NCBI GenBank assembly: GCA_034620365.1
Contig: JAQGEQ010000192.1
Span: 3,653,001 to 3,717,000 of the forward strand
Reading direction: 5' to 3'
DNA from: Pegea sp. RAD2-039
Lineage: Eukaryota; Chordata; Thaliacea; Salpida; Salpidae
DNA length: 64,000 nt
Shown here in pieces: positions 22,801-35,895 of this stretch; the stretch's first letter is position 1, and every line of letters starts with the position of its first letter. The translations under genes were made by a program, and so were the position numbers. Below the pieces are notes generated by a model. It saw only the letters and a list, made by a program, of their open reading frames with translations, was not told where the DNA came from and did no database searches.

Positions 22801-25800
22801 GAAGATAAAATCAATAATAGATAAAAAATCAAAGTTTAAAGCTATTTGAGTACATAACAAATTGCAATTTCTTACTTTATCTAATTTGTATAAAATTTTG
22901 ATTGAGAAAATATAAAAGCCTTTTCAAAATGATCAAAAATTACATAGTAGCTATTTATTTCACTTATTGAGTTTTCAATTCAATTGTATATAAAAACTTT
23001 TATTGGCAATATTTTGATTAAAAAATTCAAGTATGAAATATTTTTCGGGAACAAATTGGGGTAAAGAAAAATTTAATAATTTAATAAAAAGAAATATTTA
23101 AATAATTTTACAAATTTATTACATCTGTCGGGATAATACCTTTTAATATTTTATCATCTTCAACAAAAATTATTTCAGTAACATTTTCAAGCTTATCTTA
23201 AGCCAGCTAAATTTTTATCTTACATTGTGCCAAATATTGCTAAGAAAATATGTTAGAAGTATAAAAAGTAGCACGTCACTACTTCAAAACCAGTGTACGT
23301 ATAAAAGCATTTGTAAAATTTACCAAATTTTGTAAACTTATCTGTAAAAAATTACGTTTTGTAACTTTTTAAAAACAAACTTTTTATGTAACTTTAAATT
23401 CATAACTGATTTGTTTTGAAAAATGGTATTTGCAAGAGAATTCAAAGTAGTCAGCTTATTTGAGAAATCAATTTTTTTAATCATCAAAACAACTTTAAGA
23501 CTTTCTCCAGAAAACAAGATTAATTTCAAATGTTATACGGTTTCATTTATCTAAAATGAGAGAGTTTAGCTGTCAAGGTTTTCAGCTTATTTCACAAACT
23601 AGTAAATAAACAGATTAAAAATAATTAGTCTGTAAAAAAAGTGTAGCAGATGATATTTCGTTTCTAGTCCCAATATTTTCATTACAAGTCATCGCATCAA
23701 AATTAAAAAACGAATCTGTAACAAGCATACAAACCGATTTGTCTTATCAACAATTCACGGCTTTATAATTCTACAACGAAAGCATTTTTCTGCAATTTTT
23801 CAATTATCAAATCATCGATGTTTCTTTTGAAAAATCAAACAGAATTTATGATGGATGATATATTACTTAAAAGCCAGAGATCATTTTTGATTTTGTTTAA
23901 TCTGAAAACTATTATTATTTTTTTTATTTATAATATACCAATGCTAGTTTACGTTTTTGAATAGCTATATGTATTTTCAAATGAATCTTTCTACCTAATC
24001 ATGTGATGATACCTTACAATTTTTTTGGCAAATAATAAAAACACAAAATAATATGATCATCAAAAAGAGTCTTTCTTTCATAGAAGATAATTATTAAAAA
24101 TGTTTTTTAGTTTTTTGACAAATCACTACCGACGTAGAGAAGGTTAATTTTACAGTAACAGGAAGCTTATTGTCTTGAAAATACTTCCATTGTTTCAAGT
24201 AATCGTCAGCTGCCTACATAAGGCGATGGTATGAAAACTAATCGGCAAATAAGCTGGAAGCTCAGCTTGTGGCTAAAGTATGTAATTTGAGTAGCTACCC
24301 ACAAGTAACCTCAAAAAAACTAATTCAATCTTTTTCTAGTTGATAATTTACCATACCTTTAATTATTTTGTCAAAGTTTCTTTAATAGCTCAAAATTTGC
24401 TTATAATTTTTTTCTTAATTCTTGTTATCAACCTAGGTTTTTATTATACTCATAGTGAAAGCTCTATAAAATTCTTACTCACAAAAAAATGATTATTGAT
24501 ATCTTTAAGAAAACAAGCTCTAATTAGTTTATAAATGACTGAATTTGTGCTTTCGATACTGTAAAATAAGAAGTTTTTATTGTCAAATTCGTAATGTTTG
24601 CCAAGCTATGATTTTTAGATAGTATTTTCATCGGTTAGCGTTTTGCAATGAACTTTTTAAATAAAAGTTCAGAGTTTGAAGCATAACGTTCACAGCTTAT
24701 ACATAAGGTTCAAATTGGTACTTTCTAAAATATGTGTTTCTCAAAGAACTGAATATTAACCTTTGAACATTGGCTAAAGATTGCATTGTGTAAGCTAGAA
24801 ATGTAATGATTGATCTTAAAAGATATTTACTTTTTTTAAAGTTTAGAAGCTTAAATATTTTGCTTAAAAAATAATTAAACTTGCAGCAAAGCTATCACTG
24901 AAATAGACTCTAAAAAATCTCAATAAGAATTCTCTTAATTCAATTAACTTGAACATTATAGACTTAAATATGATTTCAATTGTAAATTTTAAAAACTTTC
25001 TTAAATTGCATTAGTTATTTAAATAAAACAAAATATTAGTTAGAAAATTGTTTGATTTGTAAAATAAGAAAACAATTCTTGTAATAAAAAGATGAAAGAC
25101 TCATCAATAAAAAGAAAAAAAATACTGATTTTAAAGCTTATTAAATACTGTAAATGGAATTATTTTATTTGTTAGAATATATTTGCTAAAACAGTTACAC
25201 TTTGTAAATCTGTAGAAAGTATAATAAGTTGTTGTTGAGTTGATCATAAAATTAAATGAAAAAACATTTGAATAAAAATTCTATTTTGGTAATCACATTT
25301 AATCTTACAAAGTTTGATCTCTATTTGTCAAATATTCATTTTATTTTCAGCATTTTATTTTTAAAAACACTTTTTTAGGTTTTACAAAACGTTTGTCATA
25401 TTAATTTTAATCAATAGAATTTTTGAAAACTGAAAAAAGCTATCAATCAAAAAAAGTATAATCTTTGTGAAAAAGAAGATTTCTTTTGAGCATAAAAAGT
25501 GTTTTTCAATAACTTATTTTTGCACTCAAAATTCCAACGCTTTTAATTAAAAAATATTTTTTATTTTTCATTTAGGTCTTACAAATATGAGATCAAAATT
25601 ATATGATTTAGTTAATTGTTTTCTCACTTATATTTGACTTTATTGATAAATAACGAATAAAAAAGCTCAAAATATGCTAAATCATAAAATTATAAAAGAA
25701 GGCATATTAATGAAACGATTAAAAATAAAGTTAAACAAATTTAAATTAAGGATGTCCAAAACATACTAGAATAGTTTTACAAACTAAATAAGAAGAGTGC

Positions 25801-28800
25801 TAAAAATATTGTTGAACAAAATACATCAGATTAATATCAGTTATATACCAAAAAATTTCATTGATGTTTCTATTAAAGTTTAATAGTCTAAAGCTAAATG
25901 AAATGATACTTGATGACCAAAATTGTACCCTAACTCTATCATATCTGTTTGCTACCTGCTTTTAAGACAGTTGATATAAAAAAGTCATTTAATTGAGTTA
26001 AATATAAAATCTGTCTAAAAAGCATCATAGCATTTTGTTGAGTAACTATATCAAGAAACACAAAAACATAGAAGAGTGCCAAGAATTAATCTTCTTACAG
26101 ATTTGGACTTTTTAATATCTTATTTCAAAGCAACAAGTGAATGATGAAGTAAATTACAACAAAACTATTGTTGATACAAATAAGATTAGTTTTTAGTTTC
26201 TTATTTAAAGAAGTTTCTTTTTAATAAAGAATGTTAAAATCATCAGAGTATTTAAAATTAAATCAGTAAAATATTTTAAGCAATTTACACTCGTAAATTT
26301 CGAACAAAAAACTTAAAATACTAGGCAACAGATCAACTTAATTTTTAACTCTGTAGTTTTTTCCTAGAGGTTTTAATGGAAACAAATTTTTCATAATTAC
26401 TATCAAATTAAAAATATAAAACAATCTATCTTTTAGTAAGCGCAACAAATCTTTTGTATTTATATGCTTGTTTCTTGTGATTTTTTTCTAAAAAGGGGTC
26501 TTACTTGAGAATAAACTTCATTTGAAGCTTGTAACAACCAGACTACTTAAACTGCAATGAAATTATTTATTATCAATAACTGAATGAAACAAATCAATTC
26601 GATCTTTTAATTAAAGCTTTTATTACTGTTACATCTTTGAAATCAACTCAGATTACCAAATAGTTGGTTAAATATCATAAAAATTAAAAAAATAATAAAA
26701 ATTAGGTTTTACAATCGTTTTACAGGTTAAGCTTACGAATAAACAATTTATCTTACTAATAAAACGAAAACTCGTAAAATTAGTGTTTCTGATTGTTTGA
26801 ACTATAAAAAGTGTTTAAAAATTATTGCAATAAAAATATTTTTATAGCTGTTTTTCATTTTAAAACCAATTTAAGTGGTTTTTATTGTAATTGCTGATAA
26901 ATGAGATAACTTTTGTACATGATTTACAATTTTTAACCGAAATCATCTTAAGTCTTATGCAAAATCGCTTTCTACAATTTTTTTCAAATTTTTAAGATTT
27001 GGCAGATAACATTTTTTATATAAATTTAATTTATGAACAATAAAATTTTGTGTCATTGGTAAAGAATTTAAACTTTTAGAATGGTTTATATCTTAGATAA
27101 GTTAATTACATTACATATGTAAAATGATATTATTTATTTAAGATTAAAAATATAGTCTTACAAAACTTGTAAAGCTGTTTGAATCAAGAAGTTTATAAAG
27201 ATGAATAAATTCTAAGATACAATAATAATACATAAATAAGTATTAATGTATAATTTAAAGTTAGAGTCAAAATGCTATAAGTTGCTATTTCCTATCTTAC
27301 AAAATTACAAAAAAAAATCATTAATAAAATATAAATTTTAAATATAAAAAACCTAATCTAAATACAAACTCATTATGAAATGATTTTAAATCAAATTTTG
27401 ACAAATCATTTATTTATATTTTAACTCAATTGTTTTAGCATATTTTGAAATGATTTAGAATAAGACAATTTTCAAAATGAAAATCGAAAAGGATTAAAAT
27501 AAAACCTTCAATAATTTTTTAGCACAACCAATAATATTGAGAAACCATTTATTTTGAGTAATATTGATAAGGGTTAACTTTACCTTTTATAATGAAATCG
27601 GATTATGAAGCAAATACCATAAAGAAAATAAATATTCACTCACAAATGCTCAATGTGACTTTTTGACTTATAGTTTTAATTTGTAAATAAATGTTTTTAT
27701 AAAAATTTCATTCTTTTTAAAAGATTTGGTAGAAGTAAAATTGAATAAAAGCGATTTAAAGACTAGAGTATTTTGATTAAATTCTGAATGAAACTAAAAT
27801 AGATTTATTGCAATTTCGACATGCAAGCAAGTTTGAGATAAACACTTGCTATTTATTGCCATCTATAGGAAATTCAAAATGTTATCAAAATATATGATGT
27901 GAAAGATTATTTGTCAATGAAAAACTTTTTTAAAATTGAAATTAATTAATAAAAGATCGTAATGAAAAATGCTGAACAAAAGATGAATTATGTTTTTAAT
28001 TTGTTCCTGGTAAAATTGTGCATCTTTTTTTTAAACGATTAATTCAAACAACAAAAGCGTCACAACTTTCTTTATAACTTTATAAAATTTAATTATGCTT
28101 TTTTAAAAAAAGTTATCCATTTTGAGAAACTTTTAAAGTTATATATCAAACAGTTTTAGAAATTAATGCATTTAAAATTAAATTTTATCAAATTGAAATT
28201 TATAATATTTTAAAACATTCTTATTAAAATAGAGCAAAAATCAAATCTCATATAAGAAACTTTTTAATTACAGTACCGAATTGTTCACTTACCACAAAAA
28301 AAAAGATTATGAAATAAATTGACTTGTTGCATTATTGTTCCTTATATTGACAAAATATGTAGCAATATGAATAATATCATAAAATTATATTAATTAGTAA
28401 CGCTTTCTACAATACTGCAGAAGTTCTGAAAAGAAATTTTCTTTTGTTTAAATGATTGCCATTTTTGAAACTAGTTTATAAGCTCGTTAAATCAGTTACC
28501 AGCGTTAGCTAATTTCATCTAAGATTGTAGGGGTAAGCTGTACGTTTTGAAAAGCTATTTCCTATTTTATTAGGATACTATTTTAACTCTATTACGCTTT
28601 TGAATTCTTCCTAAGTAATCCTTATGAAGCTCAAACAATTAAATATTTTTGTTCCATAACTTCAAGAACAGTTATTTTTTCATATATATCTTATAACTTA
28701 TAATTTTCTGGTATAGAAGCTCTAAAGATTACCAAGTATTTTAACCATAAAATAATACAAAAAACATATTAATTTTGCTAATCTAAATTTATACCTTAAT

Positions 28801-31800
28801 TTTAAGTAATCATATTACCATTATACTTGAATATAAAACCATTTAACTTCTTTCAGTTGTTTTATTTAAATAATGCAGAACATTCAATCAGCTAATTGTT
28901 AGTCGTTTATTAAAATACTCTCATATTTGGCTTACTTTATGTGGTTATGTAGCTTAACTGATGCTCAGAATTTTTCCGGTGGTTAAGTCTTCATTATGGG
29001 CTTTAAATATTTTTTGCTATTAATTAGAGAAAAAGTTTGACATTTTTATTAATTTTTATTTGGAGAATAGCTTTAACTGCTCAAAGCTGATTTTCTATGA
29101 CTTAAATTTAGAAATTGATTTAGGATATTTTAAGTATTTTAATTAATCTATTATGAATTTACTCATTTCTGGCTGGAGATCACTAATTAATTTGAGTAAC
29201 GTTGATAAGATACTTAATCAGATTTACAAAGAAAACATCTTGAAACTGTTTTCTTCATAAAACTACTAATTTACTTAATCTTAATGAAATGCTTTTTAAA
29301 TTTTTGGCAACGGTTTTTTCTCTAAGATTTGATACAAAATGTTAGTTTCGTTAATTAAATAATTTCCTGGATAATCGACTCCTAACTTGGCAATTTTTAT
29401 TGACTAGCAATAAATCTTAAATTAGTTTTTCATCATACACAATCTAAATTATGATCTTTTGATTCCCTGCTGAGGGTTTAGATCAATTTTCTTTCATTTA
29501 AGAATTGTGATCTTAGTTTTTAAATTTACTTTCCAAAATCTTTATAAGCCAATTCCAATTATTCGTCAAATAGGAAACAAAAGTTAGTTCTGCAAAAATA
29601 TATTTTGTTAGCTTGTATTTTTTTGTTACTCAAAAATCTGTTAATTTTGATATATTTTTTGACTAAATGATGTATTATGAGTCATACTTTTTTGATTAGC
29701 ATTCATAAAACGATAAAAACTGAATAAAATCTCAAATTCTGCTTTATTTATTAAACTTTGTCAAATTTGCAAGTTTGTAGAAATAGCTAAAACTCTAGAA
29801 ACTTTATTTTTTAGCAAAAATCGTTAAATCAAAGCTCAATAACTGGCTGAAAAACTTAAGAAAAGTTGGTAATAACTTGGGGCTGTAAGCTATTGAAAAA
29901 TTTTAATATGAAATGTGAGGTATTGAAGAAAAAAGCTTAAATATTTTCTGTAAAACTTCTTAAGATATTGATTAACATAATGAATTTCTGAAAAAAATTA
30001 ATTTAAAAGCAAAATTTGCAAAACCATTAAATAAATTGCTACCAGACTTGAAACTACGTTTTAGCACTAAAATAATTCGTTTATATTTTTATAAAGAAAT
30101 AAAATTAATTTATAAACAGAAAATCTTTAATTTGATGCTTTATCTTGATAATAAAAAAATATTTATATAAAGTAAGAAAGGATTGTATGTATTTATAAAG
30201 TACATCTGTCATATAATTTTCTCAAACATATATGAAACACATATTTTACAATAATTTTAAATTAAACCTGTGAAAAATTGAAAAAAAAGACTATTTTAAG
30301 TATATATATATAAATAGCTTTTTATAAAAAATAACTTAGGTAATAATTCAACAAACTAAAAAGTAAGTTATAATTTTCAAAAATCATAATAAATGCTATC
30401 GGATAGTCTAGTCACAAACAGTTCAATCGAAACCCAAGTAAATGTGTATAGTCTTCATCCTAAATAATAAATATTTATAAACAACTACGTAATCGTACTT
30501 GAGTCAAAATGTAACTTTCATATTTGTGTAAATTTCTACTTTTAAAATTATGCAAATTTGTAGAATGCAATATAAACCTTAAAATAACTTAAGCAACTAT
30601 GTTTTTCTATTTACTAAAATTTAAACTAAAATCTGTTCATGAAATTAATAAAGCTTTTACTAAATTGATCATATTTATAATTATTATCAAGTTATTTTTG
30701 AAAAGATAGTACTAGCAGGAAAATAAGGGATAGAAGTTAAAAAATAGCTTAAGCTTCTAAAACAATTCATTATTTCTTATTTTTACAATTTTTTTCAATT
30801 AGGTGGTGCAACTAGAGATAAACTATTTTAAAGTTTGTTTTTTTGATGCTGTTAACTTTTTATATTTTAACTGTTTCCAAATGTATGAGAGAGTGAACTG
30901 TCAGAACCCTATTGTTTTAAATTTAAAACAAATGACATTAGAATAATTTCTTTGCTTCACATCTTTAGAAATTTAATTATCATTCTAAGAATTTGATATT
31001 TGCATCCTACAAATGTTGCTGTGTTATAGAGCTCTTAAATTACTATTTCATTTTACATAAGCGAAATAGATTTTAGATTAAAAATACTGTTACTACAACA
31101 TGCAATAAAATAAACAACCTTTATACACTTTTCAGAAAAGAAAAGTTTGCATTTTACAAAACAATAGTTTTTCATATTTTATTTCTTGTAAGTTAAAGTT
31201 ACAAACATAAAAAGACTTATATACATTCTTTTTTTTTGTAAATCAATAAAAGAACTTTTATCCAGGTAATTATTTCTGTGAACTTATTTTATAACAAAAC
31301 TGACTGTTCTATTTTAAAATATCTAAAAAAATATAGTTGATTAATACATCAGTTTAAGCTAGTTAAATCTGAGCAAAAAAAATGTTTTGATCTCCTAAAC
31401 GGTTTTCTTACAAACAATTCTTATTTTTGTCGAACAAATTACTAGATATTTGTTGTAAGCTTAAAACTATTCTTAGCTCTAATAAGTTTTGACTCAGCTT
31501 CTCACAAAATACAGAAAAATTGATTTACTACAAACTTCTCTGACCTTTGCACGTTCTAATCCTTTTCCTAAAGTTTGCTTTTTAAAAGCATCTTAGCTGA
31601 CACAATCGTTTTAACTCAATGTAATCCTAAACTCAAAATTATTTTAAGCTTCTTAATTTGAATTTTTAATAAATAAGTGAGGCCTTAAGACTTAAGTATA
31701 CCAAGTCTTTATTTTACTTTTTAAGCGTATTTATTTTGTAGAAGCTTAATAAATTCACAACTGATATAAAGCAGACAATTTTTAATGAAAATTGCTACAA

Positions 31801-32339
31801 CCGTCATCATAAGTTACATTTAAGTATGACAGCATCATGTAAAATCGAAAAATAATCCCTAAAAATCTCATATTAATGAAACTTACTTGAAGTTAATTTT
31901 GTTGCAAATCTTTTAGTTATATCTTTACAAATTTAATATCTATAAATAAATGATCTTTTTCTAAGAATACAATAAAAAAATAAATAATTTTAAAAACATA
32001 AGAATAAGAACTATCAAGGCTCTATAGCAATCGCTCTAAAAATATTTAAGTTTATGCAGCTATTTTTCTAACAATTACAAAACTTTTAGACTCATAATGG
32101 CTTTTAATTTAATTTATATTTTACTATTAAATCTTTTTAAATTTTTAAAATAAGAATATTTTGATTTTGACATATAAAGGAGTTCATCCAAGTGTATTAT
32201 AATCAACTTCCATTATTCACAGATTTTTCTGTTTCTTGTAAATTATTAGGATTGTTAATTTGTAGTATTTTGGTGGTCGAAGATATGAATTAAAAAAAGG
32301 TGCAAGAAAAGAGGAATTAATTTCAACATAGAACATTAA

Positions 32340-32520
32340 GAAGCAAAAGAAAGAAGAATAGGCAGATCATTGTGTTGTAATGACTTTCCACCAATTACAG
32401 TTGTGACCAGACAGGCAAGAGGCACACCAGTCCGTATTTTCCACTGTGGCGTAATGAATACAATTGCTTGGTGACAACTGTTATATTCGATACACTTTCT
32501 CCTCCTTATTTAATCCCACT
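32340..32520 (+). repeat. GC-richer patch with tRNA-promoter-like boxes, possible SINE relic
   Basis: Within uniformly AT-rich DNA this patch stands out. TGGCGTAATGA at 32447-32457 resembles a polymerase III A box (TGGCNNAGTGG), and ATATTCGATAC at 32484-32494 resembles a decayed B box (GGTTCGANTCC), at a spacing usual for tRNA-derived elements. No cloverleaf can be formed convincingly, and no tail or target duplication was identified. It could be a tRNA-derived SINE head or chance. Confidence 0.25.
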
Positions 32521-33999
32521 AGCTGTCTTTAATCAATTTGTGATAGTTTTTAAATAGCAATAAGTACTAAAAACTAAATAGATTTTTATTTAGTTTTTCC
32601 AAAACACTAATAATGAATTAACTAAAATATATAAAATATTTAGGTAATTAATTAGATTTTTTAGAAATAAAGCTGATTTAATTTCTGTTCTTCATTTATT
32701 TTTTATATGACACACGTACATATATAGTTAGTCACAATTGTTGTAAATTTTTAGGGAAGTTATTGTATAACATTAGCCACTGTGTTTCGTTTCTCTACTT
32801 TATATTTACTTAATAATTATTCAACTAGTATCGAGAAAATAGCGTAATAATTAAAGTTAGTAAAATGTATAATAAAATTAATTTTCAACAACTTAAAAAT
32901 AACTTTAAGAATTATACTGTAAAACTGACATTTTAGTTAAAGTGAAATTATAATATAAGTTTAAACTACTTTCACGTAGTCAAAAAAAAGTTTAAATAAT
33001 TTCAAAGTTTATAAAATGTAAGAAAAAATCATACAAATTTTGGGTAAACATTCCAACTTAATATTTATTTTCTGTTACATTTCTAGTATAAACTAGTTTG
33101 TACAAAAATCAATTTACAATTGTGGAAATAGCAATACTAAATTACAATAATCTCTCTTATGCATTATGTAACTTATCATTATTCTAAGATACCAGCTTAC
33201 TTCAGATGTATTTTATTCATTACTTTTTTCTGCTATCAAAATGTGTAATAAAAAGATTATAAAAATATTCTATAATTCATAATAAGTCATTAAGAAATAT
33301 ATGAATGAAACAAGAATTTATTTAAGCATTTATAACCATTGGACAACAATTTTGTATATATAATTGAAGCAGACAACTTAACAGCCACAAGTGGCTTATT
33401 TTAAAAGAGTCTTCGTGTTTATTCAAAGGATGCTTATCTAAGAAATACTTAAAGACTATTGAGTTGGTTTTCCAATCTCCAGACTGGCTGGTCAAATACT
33501 TTCAAGAAGAGACTTTAGTATTAAAAAATAAGCTGCAATCACCACGAAGAATAATCTTTTAGTGCTGTACTGTCTGCAGATGTCTTATACCCGACTTTGA
33601 CTGTAATTTGAACTCTTCTAACAGATGTTTCTATGATAAATAAGAAGATATTTTTCATTAAGAAATATTCTGACAAATAAAGATTTATCACGACACAAAA
33701 AATGATTATTTTAATACCGCTGATATTTTAATTAAATTTTAAGTTTTTTCTGTACTGATAAAACTATTCTATTTATTTATAAAGTTTGATCTTCCAAATT
33801 TACAACATAATTTTATTGAACCAACAATCTATTCAAATTCAGCAATTATACAGAAAATTATGGTGTTGAAAAATAATCAAACAACTGACGATAAGACGTG
33901 AAAAAATATGAACTCGAGAAATGCAATATAAATTCAGGTATGTATATTGCTAAAAAACTAAATAATAGTTTATTGACAGATTCATAACTATTTTTACTT

Positions 34000-34210
34000 C
34001 ATCGGCCAAAGTAATGATGATGTCAGATTTCAAGAAAGATCTCGTTCCACAAACAAATCTTACGCAAGGTGGCGGAGGGTTCTTAAACAGTTCATGTTTA
34101 TAGTATTACGCAATTTATGAACGTATTGATTTGTTTTTAACAACACCTCTTGAGCACAACTAGCATGTCCGCTCTCGGCCGAAGCAGGTCATTATTATTA
34201 TTATTATAAA
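34000..34210 (+). repeat. Probable retroposon tail with (ATT)n end
   Basis: A GC-richer segment ends in CTCTCGGCCGAAGCAGG (34172-34188) followed directly by an ATT trinucleotide run (34191-34206). A unique body ending in a short simple repeat is the usual look of the 3' end of a SINE or RTE/CR1-type non-LTR element. A related sequence occurs at 35.7-35.9 kb. No coding part remains. Confidence 0.4.
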
Positions 34211-35699
34211 TATTTGAAAGTAAATTTAAAAAGAAATTGTGATTAAAGTAAAAATGTAGTGATTTCAAAACGTTTTTCTCGAAAATATTTAATAGTATTC
34301 GAATTTAAGAACAAGTGATTTGATTCGATAATAAAAGCTAAATGAATCGAAGTTTGTGTCTATTACAATGCATATAATTTTACGAATGAAAAGAAGAATA
34401 TATTTATTTTTTGTCTTTTAAAGGTAAAATTATATCATCCAATACTTTGAAAATCCATTTAATTAATTTTTTTAAAATTTTCAATGTAGTCATCTGACAG
34501 TCACGTGTTTAGCACAAATTCGTAAAATAAAATTTGAATGAAAATTATATTATACCGTTTACTTTACCAAACTAATATTTAAATTTAGATAAACTCCTTC
34601 TATTACCTAAAATTATGATGATGCAGTCTGACACTTTATATATTTTTTTCAAATAAAAGTAAAATTTGATGGTTTAGTTTACTAATCAATTAAAACAAAA
34701 TTTCTCAGCTTTATTTTGATGCTTAACAATGATATAATTATGTTTGAAAAAGAGGTGATCTTATGAGCACAGAAAACTGTTGTAGATGATAAAACTTCGA
34801 TTATAAGCTAAGACTTGAAAACAAAGGTGACGTAATGCTGATTCGGAAGTTTTCTGAAAGAATCGTGTTTAGGTTTTTATAAGAAAAAGAAAGTTAAATC
34901 TGTCTGAAAACAGAAGAATAATAAAAAGCGTTTATTAAATCAGGTTTGAAGTATTTTGCATAGAGGTATTGTTGTCTTATTTTAGCCATCACATGCTGTT
35001 CGTTGCGAAGAAAAAGCATAATGTTCTTATTATGGTAATTACATTTCATTCAAAGAAAGAATACTTGGGTTCATATGTTATCAGTAAAATGTCAAAAACA
35101 AAATAAGAGCTATAAGCTGTAGGAAGATACTGTTTCGATTTAGTTATAAATAAGAATATGAACTTATAAATTGTATACTCTTTCGATGTATTTAAAAGTT
35201 AATTGCAATAATAGTGACTAACATTTTAAATTTTTTGAATTACAATTCAAAGCAAACAAAGTAGTAGAAGGTATCCTTAAGGTTCTGTTTAATACTTTAT
35301 TATACTTATTCTAAAAAAATAATTAAGATTACATATCAGTTTGATTAGATATTTGGAAATACAAATTGGTAGAACTTAAAAGTTGTTTTGGCGATGAATA
35401 AAGTTTCTCAAAAACGTAAATCCAAAGAGGAATTCTTTTACACTTATATAAAAATAGACTACAGCGAAACCTAGTTATATAAACATTTATAAATATTATA
35501 TATATGTAGATGTTTTATAGTTTAACTATGAGTTGCTCAAATTCTAAGATGAAAGTTTTTGTGAAATCGCAATCTATCTAGATGTATTAAGGTACAACCC
35601 GCAACAATTTTATGCTGAATAATTTGATAAAAAAAAGAAAAACTTCATAAAAAATCGGGTAGAAGGACCTTGCTAGTTTGTCTTATGATAAAACTTCTT

Positions 35700-35895
35700 G
35701 AAGACGCAAAATTCTGAAATTAAAGCTAGAGATGAAGCCTCAGTAGCTCCTGTGACGCCAGCTGAGCGTAGTCGCATCAGTCCGTCTGTTCCATCTATAC
35801 ATCTTATTGGCGTGGAGAGTGTAATCTGACTAAATGTGCAACAACTGGATTTCCACAATTTTTCGTTCTCGGCCGGAGTAGGCCATACTACAAAA
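35700..35895 (+). repeat. Second diverged copy of the CTCGGCCG element
   Basis: It contains TTCTCGGCCGGAGTAGG at 35866-35882, matching the tail motif of the 34-kb element except for a few bases. It also has loosely similar upstream blocks (GTTCCA..ATCTTA, and CAACAACTGG against CACAACTAGC). The minus strand is open for 85 codons here, but these codons look like repeat sequence, not a gene. Confidence 0.35.

Noticed and set aside
30301-30312. (TA)n run as a possible microsatellite
   Set aside because: Too short and expected by chance in this composition.
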